Assembly (NCBI GenBank): GCA_018902755.1
Contig: JAHIQI010000037.1
Span: forward strand, 47,195-111,194
Reading direction: 5' to 3'
Length of the DNA: 64,000 bases
Source: Pseudomonadota bacterium
GTDB taxonomy: Bacteria; Desulfobacterota; Desulfarculia; Desulfarculales; Desulfarculaceae
The notes beneath the pieces were generated by a model. That model ran no database searches, was not told where the DNA came from, and worked only from the letters and a program-made list of their open reading frames with translations. The stretch's first letter is position 1; every line of letters begins with the position of its first letter. The translations under genes were made by a program, and so were the position numbers. Positions 16,541 to 25,307 of the stretch are shown here, in pieces.

Positions 16541-18415
16541 CTAGGCCATGAAGGCTTCACACCACTTTTCCAGGCTGAGCATGGACCAGATCAAAAGGCG
16601 GCGGTTTTCCCTGCCTTCCAGGTGGTCGCTTATCAAGGACCTGACCACCTTGGGATCAAGGTAATTGTAAATATTGGCCCGGTCGTTGAAAAGCTTCTGC
16701 TTAACGTACTCGATGCTCTCGCCCTTGAACCAGGTGGCGTCGGGAGCGGAGAAGCCCTGCTTTTCGCCGTTGGTGATGGCTTCGGGTATGTAGCGCTCCA
16801 TGGCCTTGCGTAGGATCAACTTGCCGTCGCGGTTCTTCTGGAAATAGCGGGCCGTCTTGGGGCCGGGCTCGTTTTCGTTGAGGCTGATGACCTTGCCCAG
16901 GTTACCCAGCTTGAGGCCGATGGGGATGCGCATGGCAAAGTCGACCAGGTCATTATCCAAAAACGGCACCCGAGTTTCCAGGGAATTGGCCATGCCCAGC
17001 TTGTCTTCGATCACCAGCAAGCCGTGCAAAAAGGTCTTGGCCTCGAAATACAGCGAGTGGTTGATGTAGTCCTCGGGGCGGGTGAGCCTGCCGACCTGCT
17101 TGCTGAAAACGCCGCGGAAGATGTCCCTGGGCGCCACGTGCTTCACGTCTTCCCATATAGGGGCCAGCACCGAGTTAAGCTTGCCGTTGGGGATCAACCT
17201 CTGCCAAAAGGCGTAGTATTTGTCGATGTAGTTCTCGAAATCGGTGTTGACCACGGCCCGGTAATAGCGCCAGGGATAACCGGCGAACATCTCGTCCCCG
17301 CCGGTGCCGCACAGCACCACCTTGACGAACTTGGAGGCCAGTTGGGCCACATAGTAGTTGGGGTAGCTCTGGCCGATGCGGGGTTCTTCCACGCAGCGGG
17401 CCAGCCGGGGCATGACCCGCTCCATGTCCCCGGCCTTGAGCACCATCTCGTAATGCTCGGTCTTGAACAGGTATGACATGTACTCGGCGGCTTCCCGCTC
17501 GTCGAAGCTGAGCTCAACGCCGGAGACCGAGTGCAGATCAAAACCGCAGGTGAAGGATTTGATGTAGGGGAGGCTGTTGGCCGCCAGGGCGGTGACCGTG
17601 CCGCTGTCCATGCCCCCGCTCAGGTAAGCGCCCAGCTCCACGTCGCTCACCAGTTGGCGGGAGACGGCCTGGCGCAGCAGGTAGTCCAACTCCTCCTGAT
17701 AGTCGGCGTCGGTGCGCCGGATTTCCGGCTCGCAAAAGCAGAAATCCCAATAGCGCTGCGGGCCGTTCGACTTGCCCTCGCCGTCCAGAATCATGTAGGT
17801 GCCGGGCGGCAGCAGGCGCACGCCCTTGAACAGAGTCTTGTCGGTGAAGAAATTCTGGAAAGAGAGGTATTCCACTAGGGCTTCGCGGTCCAGATCCGCT
17901 TGATAGTGCGGGTGGGCCAGGATGGCCTTTACTTCCGAGCCAAAAAGAAAGGACTCACCGCTCCAGGCATAGTAAAGCGGTTTTATGCCGTAGCGGTCCC
18001 GGGCCAAGAGCATGCGGCGTTCGGCCTTGTCCCACAGGGCGAAGGCGAACATGCCGTTGAAGCGATCCAGGGCTTCCAGCCCCCATTGGGCCATGGCCTT
18101 GAGCACCACCTCGGTGTCGGTCTTGGAGTGGAATTGGTGGCCCTTTGCCTCCAACTCCACCCGCAGTTCCATGAAGTTGTAGACCTCGCCGTTGTAGCTG
18201 AGCACATAGCGGCCGTCTTCGGTGGCCATGGGCTGGTTGCCCGCCGCCGAGAGGTCGATGATCGCCAGCCGCCGATGCCCGAGCCCGATGTTGCCCTTAA
18301 CGTAGGCCCCTTCGCCGTCCGGCCCACGGTGGGCGATGGCGTCGGTCATGCGCTTGATGGCCACGGGCGAGACCGGCCGCCCTTGTTGATTTATTACGCC
18401 GGCTATTCCGCACAC
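16541..18415 (-). CDS. asnB: asparagine synthetase (glutamine-hydrolysing) type amidotransferase 2
   Basis: A 624-residue AsnB-type protein. Glutaminase domain: Cys2 (MCGIAGV), HRGPDGEG at 29-36, GHRRLAIIDLS at 46-56 and NGEVYNF at 75-81. Synthetase domain: SGGMDS at 266-271. It is clearly distinct in sequence from the copy at 4868-6757. Its position between the Wzm gene and a nucleotide-sugar epimerase gene suggests amidation of a polysaccharide precursor, though true asparagine synthesis cannot be excluded. Confidence 0.86.
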   Translation of the reverse strand: MCGIAGVINQQGRPVSPVAIKRMTDAIAHRGPDGEGAYVKGNIGLGHRRLAIIDLSAAGNQPMATEDGRYVLSYNGEVYNFMELRVELEAKGHQFHSKTDTEVVLKAMAQWGLEALDRFNGMFAFALWDKAERRMLLARDRYGIKPLYYAWSGESFLFGSEVKAILAHPHYQADLDREALVEYLSFQNFFTDKTLFKGVRLLPPGTYMILDGEGKSNGPQRYWDFCFCEPEIRRTDADYQEELDYLLRQAVSRQLVSDVELGAYLSGGMDSGTVTALAANSLPYIKSFTCGFDLHSVSGVELSFDEREAAEYMSYLFKTEHYEMVLKAGDMERVMPRLARCVEEPRIGQSYPNYYVAQLASKFVKVVLCGTGGDEMFAGYPWRYYRAVVNTDFENYIDKYYAFWQRLIPNGKLNSVLAPIWEDVKHVAPRDIFRGVFSKQVGRLTRPEDYINHSLYFEAKTFLHGLLVIEDKLGMANSLETRVPFLDNDLVDFAMRIPIGLKLGNLGKVISLNENEPGPKTARYFQKNRDGKLILRKAMERYIPEAITNGEKQGFSAPDATWFKGESIEYVKQKLFNDRANIYNYLDPKVVRSLISDHLEGRENRRLLIWSMLSLEKWCEAFMA

Positions 18416-18473
18416 GTCAGGCTGCTCGCTTCAAAGGTTCGATGGGGTCAACTGGTGGCATGACCACGGGGTA

Positions 18474-19475
18474 TCAGTTGGCCAGGCCCACGGCCTTGCG
18501 GCGGGCCTCGACCTCGGCTATGTGGGCCGCGCGCCACTCGACCAGGCGCTTGAGACCTTCGCGCAGGTCCAGCTGGGCGGTGAAGCCGATCTCTTGGCTG
18601 GCCCGCTTGGGGCAGCCGATGCGGTTGCGCACCAGAGTGGCTTGGCTGCGCGGCGCGTAGTCGATGGAGCGGTCGCTGCCGGTCACTTCCAGGATCAGCT
18701 CGGCCAACTCCTTGAGGGAAGTGCGCTTGCCGGTGCCCACGTTGTAGAAACGGTCCGTGGTGGCGGCCTTCATGGCGCAGACGTTGGCCGCGCCGCAGTC
18801 TTCCACCGCGACAAAGTCGAAGGCCTCGGAGCCGTCGCCCAGGATGGTGGGATTTTTGCCCGCGTCGATGGCGTCGAGCATTTTCATGATCACCGCGATA
18901 TAGGCCCCGTGGTAGTCCTGGCGCGGGCCGTACACGTTCATGTAGCGCAGGCCCACGTAGTTCAGGCCGTAGCGGTAGTGGAAGGCGCGCAACATGGCTT
19001 CGCAGGCGATCTTGGTGGCGCCGTAAAAGTTCTGGTTGTTGAAGGGGTGGTCCTCGTCCATGGGCTCGCGCACCGCGTCGCCGTAGACGCTGGCCGAAGA
19101 CGAATACACCAGGCGCTTGACCCCATGCTTGACACAGGTCTCCATGACGTTGAAGGTGCCGCGTACGTTGACGTCAAAGGCGCTGCGGGGGAACTCATGG
19201 CATTGCAGCAGCCAAAGGGCCGCGAAGTGGAAGACGCCGTCAGCGTCCTTGAGGGCTGCCTCCAGGATGTCGCTCTGCATGATATCGCCGCCGATGTCAA
19301 AGATTTTTACGCGGGGGTCTTTCATGGCGGCATAAAGGTTTTCCACGCTGCCGCGCACGAAATTGTCGTAAATGACTATTTCCTTGACGTCCTCGGCTAT
19401 TAGCTTGTCGAGCGTGTGGGAGCCGATCAGGCCGGCCCCGCCCACGAGTACGAGTCGTTTGCCTTGCAAATCCAT
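18474..19475 (-). CDS. NAD-dependent nucleotide-sugar epimerase/dehydratase
   Basis: A 333-residue extended SDR protein beginning 'KRLVLVGGAGLIGSHTLDKL' (GGAGLIG dinucleotide motif). It has a Ser-rich 'LVYSSSASVYGD' strand and the catalytic YGATK. The family includes UDP-glucose 4-epimerases and related enzymes acting on nucleotide-linked sugars. It is the first gene of the long minus-strand run that extends to about 4.9 kb; a candidate promoter lies about 150 bases upstream. The exact substrate is unknown. Confidence 0.85.
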   Translation of the reverse strand: MDLQGKRLVLVGGAGLIGSHTLDKLIAEDVKEIVIYDNFVRGSVENLYAAMKDPRVKIFDIGGDIMQSDILEAALKDADGVFHFAALWLLQCHEFPRSAFDVNVRGTFNVMETCVKHGVKRLVYSSSASVYGDAVREPMDEDHPFNNQNFYGATKIACEAMLRAFHYRYGLNYVGLRYMNVYGPRQDYHGAYIAVIMKMLDAIDAGKNPTILGDGSEAFDFVAVEDCGAANVCAMKAATTDRFYNVGTGKRTSLKELAELILEVTGSDRSIDYAPRSQATLVRNRIGCPKRASQEIGFTAQLDLREGLKRLVEWRAAHIAEVEARRKAVGLAN

Positions 19476-19635
19476 GAGTCACCCTTTGCGTTGAATCCAG
19501 TGTCGAACTACCTCGCTCATCCTAACCCAGGCGCGGACCCTTGCGAAGCCTAGGCCCAGCGAAAAAACCAATCCCGGCCAAGGCCTTCAATAGGATATTC
19601 GTTTGATCGCCCCATGTATTCATTAAAATAGAACT

Positions 19636-19664
19636 ATTCTTAAAAAAGGTTTCGATTGTAACAA
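19636..19664 (-). promoter_or_regulatory. candidate sigma-70 promoter for the minus-strand polysaccharide genes
   Basis: On the minus strand TTGTTA (19664-19659) and AAGAAT (19641-19636) are separated by 17 bases; each matches the consensus at four of six positions. It sits upstream of the epimerase at 18474-19475 in an A+T-rich gap. The evidence is positional and consensus only. Confidence 0.35.
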
Positions 19665-19685
19665 CCCCATCATGAACAATGCCTA

Positions 19686-19705
19686 AAGCCTCCCGCATGA
19701 GGCTT
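19686..19705 (-). terminator. weak hairpin downstream of the beta-propeller gene
   Basis: Seven-base perfect arms (AAGCCTC / GAGGCTT) with a six-base loop lie about 45 bases after the stop of the minus-strand gene at 19752. There is no clear U-tract, so this may be a transcript-end hairpin rather than an intrinsic terminator. Confidence 0.3.
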
Positions 19706-19751
19706 GAAGCCCCTCGGGCGGGCGAAGATTAATCGCAATGTGGGCGATTTC

Positions 19752-20864
19752 CTAGGGGAACGCACCGCTGACCCGAAACAGCACCAGACGGCCCTTTCCC
19801 GTGTCGCGGGACAGGCAGTCGCCGCTGCGATCCGTGACCATGCCCACCATGCCCTCGCCGTCGGGCACCGCTTGCATGGCGTAGGGGCAGAGGATGCCCG
19901 TGGGGGTTTCTTTTATCTTGCGGGTCGAGCCATGGTCGTCGATTAGGTAGATCTTCAATAATCCCGGACTCATGCTTACCAGGTACAGGCTCCCCCCACG
20001 AACCAGCAGGCTGCCGGACATGATCCGGTCGTCGTCCAGGGTCTGGTGCCTGGTCTTCCCCGTAACCAGGTTGTGCACCGAAAAACCGGCGAAATTGGAC
20101 CTGAGGTTGCGGAAATAGCCCCATGGGTCGAAGTGGTTGCGGTTAATGGTGTAGGACAGGACCAGGGAGTCGTCCCGCAGGGCCATGCCGGTGAGCCAGG
20201 TGTTCATCTCCAGGCGCTCCCGGTCAAAGGCCTCTTGGGTGGGTCCGAAAACTAGGCCCTTCTTGCCCCGCTCGGCAACCGCCACCAAGACCCCGAAGTA
20301 ATGCCAGCCCTGCTTTATGGTGTTATTGGCCAGCGCCAGCCATTTGCCGTCCAGGGCGATGTGGGGATATTGCAGGCCTACCGGCTTTCCTGGCTCCGGG
20401 ATCACCTCGCGCCTTGGGGTAATGGACAGCGTCTTTTCGTCGATGAGCCGCAGGCCTCCGTAGGCGTCGGCCACGTAGAGGCTGCCTTCGGCCAGGTTTG
20501 CGTTGATCTTGCCCGCCGAGACAAAGCCGGGATAGACCTTGCGCTGCGCCAAATGTGCGCCGTCCGCCCGGAGGCGGTAGACCGTGAGATGCAACTCCTG
20601 CTTTTGGTAATCGTTGTAAAGGTGGTAGAGCATCCGGCCGCCGCGCAGCAGGCACCCGGAGGTGATGTGTCCCTGGCGCTGGTCGAGATAGGCGAGGCCT
20701 TGGCCGTCGTAAACCGCCAGCCGCACGGTGGAAACCCCGTCCTTGGCCAGGCTCTGCAGATATACGAAATAAACGCGCCGTCCATCCACGGCCATCTTCG
20801 GCTGGAACGATTGAAAGGTGGCCAGCTTATCCGTTTGGATCTGATGCAGGATGCGGAACTCCAC
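19752..20864 (-). CDS. probable beta-propeller-type secreted protein of unknown function
   Basis: About 370 residues rich in short beta-strand patterns with repeating 'xYxV/xLYLVS' blades ('LYVADAYGGLRLIDE', 'LVRGGSLYLVSMSPGLLKIY'), suggesting a beta-propeller. I do not recognise a family with a known function. The open frame begins at a GTG with no signal peptide, yet a clear hydrophobic secretory leader begins with an ATG at 20964 in another frame. The junction is a repetitive GC-rich tract (20864-20892), so the gene may carry a frameshift, real or from sequencing. It lies between the polysaccharide epimerase and a plus-strand SDR gene. Confidence 0.55.
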   Translation of the reverse strand: MEFRILHQIQTDKLATFQSFQPKMAVDGRRVYFVYLQSLAKDGVSTVRLAVYDGQGLAYLDQRQGHITSGCLLRGGRMLYHLYNDYQKQELHLTVYRLRADGAHLAQRKVYPGFVSAGKINANLAEGSLYVADAYGGLRLIDEKTLSITPRREVIPEPGKPVGLQYPHIALDGKWLALANNTIKQGWHYFGVLVAVAERGKKGLVFGPTQEAFDRERLEMNTWLTGMALRDDSLVLSYTINRNHFDPWGYFRNLRSNFAGFSVHNLVTGKTRHQTLDDDRIMSGSLLVRGGSLYLVSMSPGLLKIYLIDDHGSTRKIKETPTGILCPYAMQAVPDGEGMVGMVTDRSGDCLSRDTGKGRLVLFRVSGAFP

Positions 20865-20964
20865 GCCTGCCCGCCCGCTCGCCCGCCAGGCACCAACCAG
20901 CGCTGAATATGAGCATGAAGAGCATAAGCAGGGATGCGATGTTGGCGCGTCCTGGATGGGTCAT
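20865..20964 (-). other. out-of-frame signal peptide upstream of the beta-propeller gene
   Basis: On the minus strand, ATG at 20964-20962 opens a reading frame with a short basic start (MTHPGRAN) followed by a hydrophobic run 'IASLLMLFMLIFSAGWCLAG', an excellent Sec or lipoprotein-like leader. It is not in frame with the downstream 19752-20864 coding region. The likely shift point is the GCGGGC/GAGCGGGC repeat tract at about 20864-20892. Confidence 0.45.
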
Positions 20965-21610
20965 GTAATCCCGTTCCGCTCGACCCGTTTTAGGTCGCCT
21001 TTTATACTATCCCAACTAGGGTCTTCATACCATCAAGTCAATGGTTGAAAGAAGCAATGTAGGCATTGATCGTGGGCTGGTCGGCCTGAGTAAAACACAG
21101 CAACACCCCGCTGTCGAATCCCCATTTTTCAGGCTTTGAGCCGATGATATGCACGGAGAATACTTAAATGTCTATACATTATAAAAATTAACTACTTAAT
21201 TGCGTAACTGCGCCCGTGGGCCTGGACTGAACCTGGGTGCTCAAATATAATTGCCACAGGCTTGGGGCGAACCGCAAGCGGCGCTGGGCATCCAGCTTAG
21301 CTTGCAGCTTCCCAACTGCTGGCGGGCATGATTGTCCGTAAGCTTTTGAGACGCCGGAACAAGCTGTTGGGTAAAGGAATTGTACGGCGGCAGGAGGTTC
21401 CATTTCCGCCTGGACGGCGGAACGCGCTAAGGGGCATAATTGGGCCTGCCTGAAACTGAGTGAACCGAGGGGCGGCATCGCAACACCAAAGCCTCCGCCT
21501 TAGGGACGCCGCCAGGCCCGCAGGGCCTGGGGACTTCTCCTTAACCATTCTAAATCCAAGACAGATTCAAAATGTTGCGGGCAGCCGGCGGGATTGGCAG
21601 GTAATTAGAT
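20965..21610. other. 646-bp gap without recognisable gene
   Basis: Base composition is mixed, with an A+T-rich stretch at about 21130-21240. Two open frames of 80-96 codons on the minus strand (21188-21478, 21297-21548) have no recognisable family features and unlikely composition. A short palindrome AATGT-N4-ACATT is at 21167-21180. It may be decayed DNA at a junction within the polysaccharide locus. Confidence 0.4.
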
Positions 21611-22552
21611 TTGAACGACCTTGATTGGCAAAATCGTCCGGTGATCATCACCGGCGCGGCGGGTTTCTTGGGCCGTCACCTATTTGCGGCCTTGGCCAAG
21701 GCCGGAGCCAGGGTGTTGGCCCTGGACCAGGCCGCGCCACCAGAGGATTTGCCCAATGGGGTTGAGTGGCGGCAAGCGGATTTGATGAGTCCCCAAGGCA
21801 TGGCCCAAGGCCTGGGCCAAGGGCCGGGCCCGGCGGTAGACACCGTGCTGTTCCACTTCGCCGCTTTGAGCATGCCGGTGGATTGCGCCCGCGACCCCGA
21901 GAGGGCGCGGGCCTTGAACGCAGGCATGGCCATGGCCCTGGGCCGAGCCTGGCTGGAGCGGGGAGGCCGGCAAATGGTTTTCGCCTCCAGCGCCCTGGTC
22001 TACGCGCCGGTGATGGACGGGGGCAACATCAGCGAGGACGGCCCGGTGCTGGGCCGCAACCCCTACACCGAGGCCAAGCTGGCCGCCGAGGAGGGGCTGT
22101 CTTCCCTTGCGGCGGAGGGCGGCCTGGCCTTGCAGATCGTGCGCCTGAGCAACGTCTACGGGCCGGGAGCCCACAACGGCACCGTGGTGCTCGAAGCCAT
22201 GCAAATGGCCAGGGCCGGTCAGACGCCCATTATGCGGCGTCCCGGCGAGGAACTGGATCTGCTCTACGTGGACGACGTGACCCAGGGCATGCTGCGCCTG
22301 GCCGCCTTGGAGCCGGAGCTTGGCTGCCGGTTGGTCAACCTGGCCACGGGGGTGGGATGGCGGGTGGCCCGCATGGCGGCCGAGGTAAGCCGCCTGGCCG
22401 GGGTGGCTCCGCCGCCGGACGACGAAAGCCAGCCCGGTTACGGCTATCGCTTGGTGCTGGACAACAGCCGCCTGCGCCGCCTCACCGGATGGGTTCCCCG
22501 AACCGAAGTGACCGAGGGGCTGGAGCGCACCTGGCGCGCCTACGTCGCCTGA
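21611..22552 (+). CDS. NAD-dependent epimerase/dehydratase (extended SDR)
   Basis: A 313-residue SDR protein: 'RPVIITGAAGFLGRHLFAAL' (GAAGFLG dinucleotide motif), a 'MVFASSALVYAP' strand and the catalytic YTEAK. It probably modifies a nucleotide sugar. A TTG at 21611 with GGCAGG about ten bases upstream is the best-placed start. It is on the plus strand, convergent with the large membrane protein gene at 22593, with only about 40 bases between them. Confidence 0.82.
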   Translation: MNDLDWQNRPVIITGAAGFLGRHLFAALAKAGARVLALDQAAPPEDLPNGVEWRQADLMSPQGMAQGLGQGPGPAVDTVLFHFAALSMPVDCARDPERARALNAGMAMALGRAWLERGGRQMVFASSALVYAPVMDGGNISEDGPVLGRNPYTEAKLAAEEGLSSLAAEGGLALQIVRLSNVYGPGAHNGTVVLEAMQMARAGQTPIMRRPGEELDLLYVDDVTQGMLRLAALEPELGCRLVNLATGVGWRVARMAAEVSRLAGVAPPPDDESQPGYGYRLVLDNSRLRRLTGWVPRTEVTEGLERTWRAYVA

Positions 22553-22560
22553 TTCCTTTG

Positions 22561-22583
22561 GCGGCCCCGTGCGGCCGGGCCGC
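22561..22583. terminator. candidate bidirectional hairpin between convergent genes
   Basis: GCGGCCC (22561-22567) and GGGCCGC (22577-22583) form a 7-bp G+C stem in the 40-base gap between the SDR gene (plus) and the membrane protein gene (minus). A TTTTT occurs 12 bases after it on the plus strand. The case rests on position and stem only. Confidence 0.35.
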
Positions 22584-22592
22584 TGCATCGGC

Positions 22593-25262
22593 CTATTTTT
22601 CCGCTACAGAAATGCCAACCGCCAGGCCTGGCGGCAAAGGCGGTCCCTGGCGGCTCAGGCGCAGGTAGCGCGCCGCTGGGGAGTCCAACTCCAGGCGCAC
22701 CGGTCCGGGCGCGGCGGCCATGGGGGTCAGGCCGGACCAGTAGAGCCGGGGAAGCCACAGGGCCTTGAACGGGGCAGGGGCGTAGTGCTCGCCGTCCAGG
22801 GAAAGTTCCAGGCGCAGACCGGCCAGGCTGAGGGCCTGGCCCTCGGGGGGCAACAACTCCAGCGCCCGCAGCTTTTGCACCGCGCCAAGATCGGCGGACA
22901 TGGCCGGACCCTCGGGCCGGAGGCTGACCTGGCGGCCGGGCCCGGCGGCCGGGGCCTGGGGCGGGTCGGCGGTGATCAGGCTGTAGCCGTGGGCCGTCTT
23001 GGCGGTGGCGCGCCATCCCGCACTGGCAAGGGCGGCCAGGGCGTAGCCCGCCCGCCCGCTTTCCACCGCGAAGTACAGGCGTTGATTCGGGGGAAGTAGC
23101 CAGGGAGCCTGTAAGTACCCTGGCAACCAGTCCGGATGGCCGTGGCGGTAGGCCAAAGGCCGCATGCCTTCGGGCAGCCAGGCGGCCAGGCCAGGCGGGC
23201 ACCACACCCGCGTCCCTTTGCCCAGCTCTTGGCGCAGCCAGGCGGCGGCGGCCGAGGGCTCGGGCTTGGGCGCTCCGGCTTGGCCCACCAAAATTTCCAG
23301 CACCGACCAGTTCCACTTGGGGCGGTGGCCGATCTGCTCCAGGCTGAGGTAGCGCAGGTTGCGGGGCGCAAAGCGCAACTCCTGCCAGTTGTCAAAACGC
23401 AGGGCCACCAGCTTGTCCCCGCCGGTCCAGGCATAGGGCACCGGGTCCCCCTCCACCTCCACCAGCCTGTCCCAGGTCCGGCCGTCGGCGCTGCCCATCA
23501 CCAATATGCGGTGGGGAGCCTCCTCGGCCATGCCGTTGAACAAGAGCACCTGGCACACTCCGGGCACCTCCCGGCCTAGATCCACCAGAAGGCGCTGATC
23601 CGGCTTCTGGCCTTGCAGGGTGCGCCAGCCCAGGTTGGCGTTGTAGTCCACTGCCCGTGGAGACCAGAACGGATTGGGGTGGGCCTCCATCCGCCAGTCG
23701 GCGGGCGACAGGGCTTGGGGATGCTCGGGAGGCGGGGTCACGTTATAGAACAGCCGCCAGCCGCGCAGCTCGTGCTCCTGAAACCTGGCCCCCACGGAAA
23801 GCAGGTTGTCGCGCAGCCGGGGCACGGCGGGGTCGCCGATCTCGCAAAAGGCAAAACGTTTGGCCCGCAGCAGGCCCCGCTCGAAGTCCGGGTTGCGGTC
23901 CTTGCGCGAAACCACGAACACTACCTGCTGGCGGCAATCAAAGGTGAGCACTGGGGCCACCCAATAATGGGAGACATAGGCGTGGCTCACTCCCTGGGAG
24001 GCCAGGAACCCGGCCATGTCCCTGGCCAGGGCGGTCTGCCCCTCGTAGCGTGGCTTGAGGGTGGGGTCGCCCAGGGGGGATATCCGGTACACCCCCACCG
24101 CCAACAGTACCACCACCGCGGCCAGTCCGGCCCAACCCGCAACCTTGATGGCCGTGCCGCGATCTTGCAGGCGGTCGAAGGCCCAGGCCATGAGCAGGGG
24201 CCACACCGCGTACAGGGGCACCAGGTAGCGGTGGGTGCCCGAGGAGGACAGCCCCATGGCCCCGAACACCAGCACCACGGTGAACACGGTGAGCAGCAGC
24301 ACCTCCGAGCCGTCGCCCCGGTCGCCCCATATGACCCGCTTGAGCAGGTTCTTACCCCAGAAGACAAGCCCGGCCAGGGCGCTGAGTCCGGTGAAGCCCA
24401 AAACCGCCTGGCTCAGGCCCGGCACCACCACCGCTTCCTTGCCCATCAGGGCGAAGTAGTGCGCGCCCAGAAGCACCGGCAGGCTACGCTGCCAGATGAA
24501 GCGCAGGCTTTGCCAGAAGGGCTCCTTGGGCTTGGGGTGGAACATGAAGTAATAGGTGGACCAGTCGGTGGCCAGGTTGTGCCACCACAAGGGCAGGCTG
24601 CCCAGGAAGAAGGCGGCCATCATCAAAGCGAAGGACGGGCGTATCACCAGGCGCGGATCGCGCCGCCACCACACCAGGGCGCAGGGCAGGATGAAATACA
24701 CCGCCAGCATGTGGCACCAGACCGCGACCCCCGCCACCAGGCCGAACACCGCGCAGAGCCGGGCATAACCCCTGGCGCCGGGCTCCTTGCGCAGGGCGCG
24801 CAGAGTGATCCAGATCAGCCACACCCCCAAGGCCAGGGTGTCGATGTAAATGGCCCGGGGCAGCACCGAGTGCCATATCAGGTAGAAGGGGCCCAGGGAG
24901 GCCAAAAACAGGGCGACCAGCCCGGCCCGGCGGCCCCAAATTTCCCGACCGATGAGATACACCGCGGCCAGGTAGAACAGGGACATGAAGGTGGGCGAGA
25001 GGTACAGGGTCTGGCGGCTAACCCCGAACAGGGCGAAGAAACCGGCGGCCACGATGGACTCAAGGCTGCCGCCGTAGTCTTGTCCCCAGAACATCAGGGG
25101 CAGATGGCCGTTAAGGATGTCCATGCCCATGAGCCCCACCACCGCCTGGTCCGAGTCCAGGGAGGGGGCCAGGAAAAAAATCCCCCGCACGGCCAAGGCC
25201 AGCAAGGCGATGACCGCTATCCACCAGACGGGGGAAGCTTTTTTCTCCTCGACTAGGCTCAC
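22593..25262 (-). CDS. large membrane glycosyltransferase-like protein with C-terminal discoidin-like domain
   Basis: An 889-residue protein. The N-terminal half (to about residue 400) has a dozen membrane helices and the early lumenal loop 'DSDQAVVGLMGMDILNGHLP', the Asp-containing first loop seen in ArnT/PMT-type (GT-C) transferases that use lipid-linked sugars. The second half is soluble. Its 'SPRAVDYNANLGWRTLQGQK...LLVDLGREVPGVCQVLLFNG' followed by 'ILVMGSADGRTWDRLVEVEG' is a discoidin (F5/8 type C)-like pattern, with a second beta domain after it. It may transfer or present a sugar outside the membrane. No close family with a known product is recognised. Confidence 0.65.
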   Translation of the reverse strand: MSLVEEKKASPVWWIAVIALLALAVRGIFFLAPSLDSDQAVVGLMGMDILNGHLPLMFWGQDYGGSLESIVAAGFFALFGVSRQTLYLSPTFMSLFYLAAVYLIGREIWGRRAGLVALFLASLGPFYLIWHSVLPRAIYIDTLALGVWLIWITLRALRKEPGARGYARLCAVFGLVAGVAVWCHMLAVYFILPCALVWWRRDPRLVIRPSFALMMAAFFLGSLPLWWHNLATDWSTYYFMFHPKPKEPFWQSLRFIWQRSLPVLLGAHYFALMGKEAVVVPGLSQAVLGFTGLSALAGLVFWGKNLLKRVIWGDRGDGSEVLLLTVFTVVLVFGAMGLSSSGTHRYLVPLYAVWPLLMAWAFDRLQDRGTAIKVAGWAGLAAVVVLLAVGVYRISPLGDPTLKPRYEGQTALARDMAGFLASQGVSHAYVSHYWVAPVLTFDCRQQVVFVVSRKDRNPDFERGLLRAKRFAFCEIGDPAVPRLRDNLLSVGARFQEHELRGWRLFYNVTPPPEHPQALSPADWRMEAHPNPFWSPRAVDYNANLGWRTLQGQKPDQRLLVDLGREVPGVCQVLLFNGMAEEAPHRILVMGSADGRTWDRLVEVEGDPVPYAWTGGDKLVALRFDNWQELRFAPRNLRYLSLEQIGHRPKWNWSVLEILVGQAGAPKPEPSAAAAWLRQELGKGTRVWCPPGLAAWLPEGMRPLAYRHGHPDWLPGYLQAPWLLPPNQRLYFAVESGRAGYALAALASAGWRATAKTAHGYSLITADPPQAPAAGPGRQVSLRPEGPAMSADLGAVQKLRALELLPPEGQALSLAGLRLELSLDGEHYAPAPFKALWLPRLYWSGLTPMAAAPGPVRLELDSPAARYLRLSRQGPPLPPGLAVGISVAEK

Positions 25263-25307
25263 GTCACATGGTTCCGCAGTGTTTAGTAGGGCCGGGTTGG
25301 TAAAAAA

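Noticed and set aside
21188..21548. Two overlapping minus-strand open frames in the 21-kb gap
   Set aside because: No family features, awkward composition and no obvious ribosome-binding sites; listed as gap.
23613..25256. 547-codon plus-strand open frame
   Set aside because: Antisense to the 889-residue membrane protein; very Gln/His/Gly-rich, without any domain.
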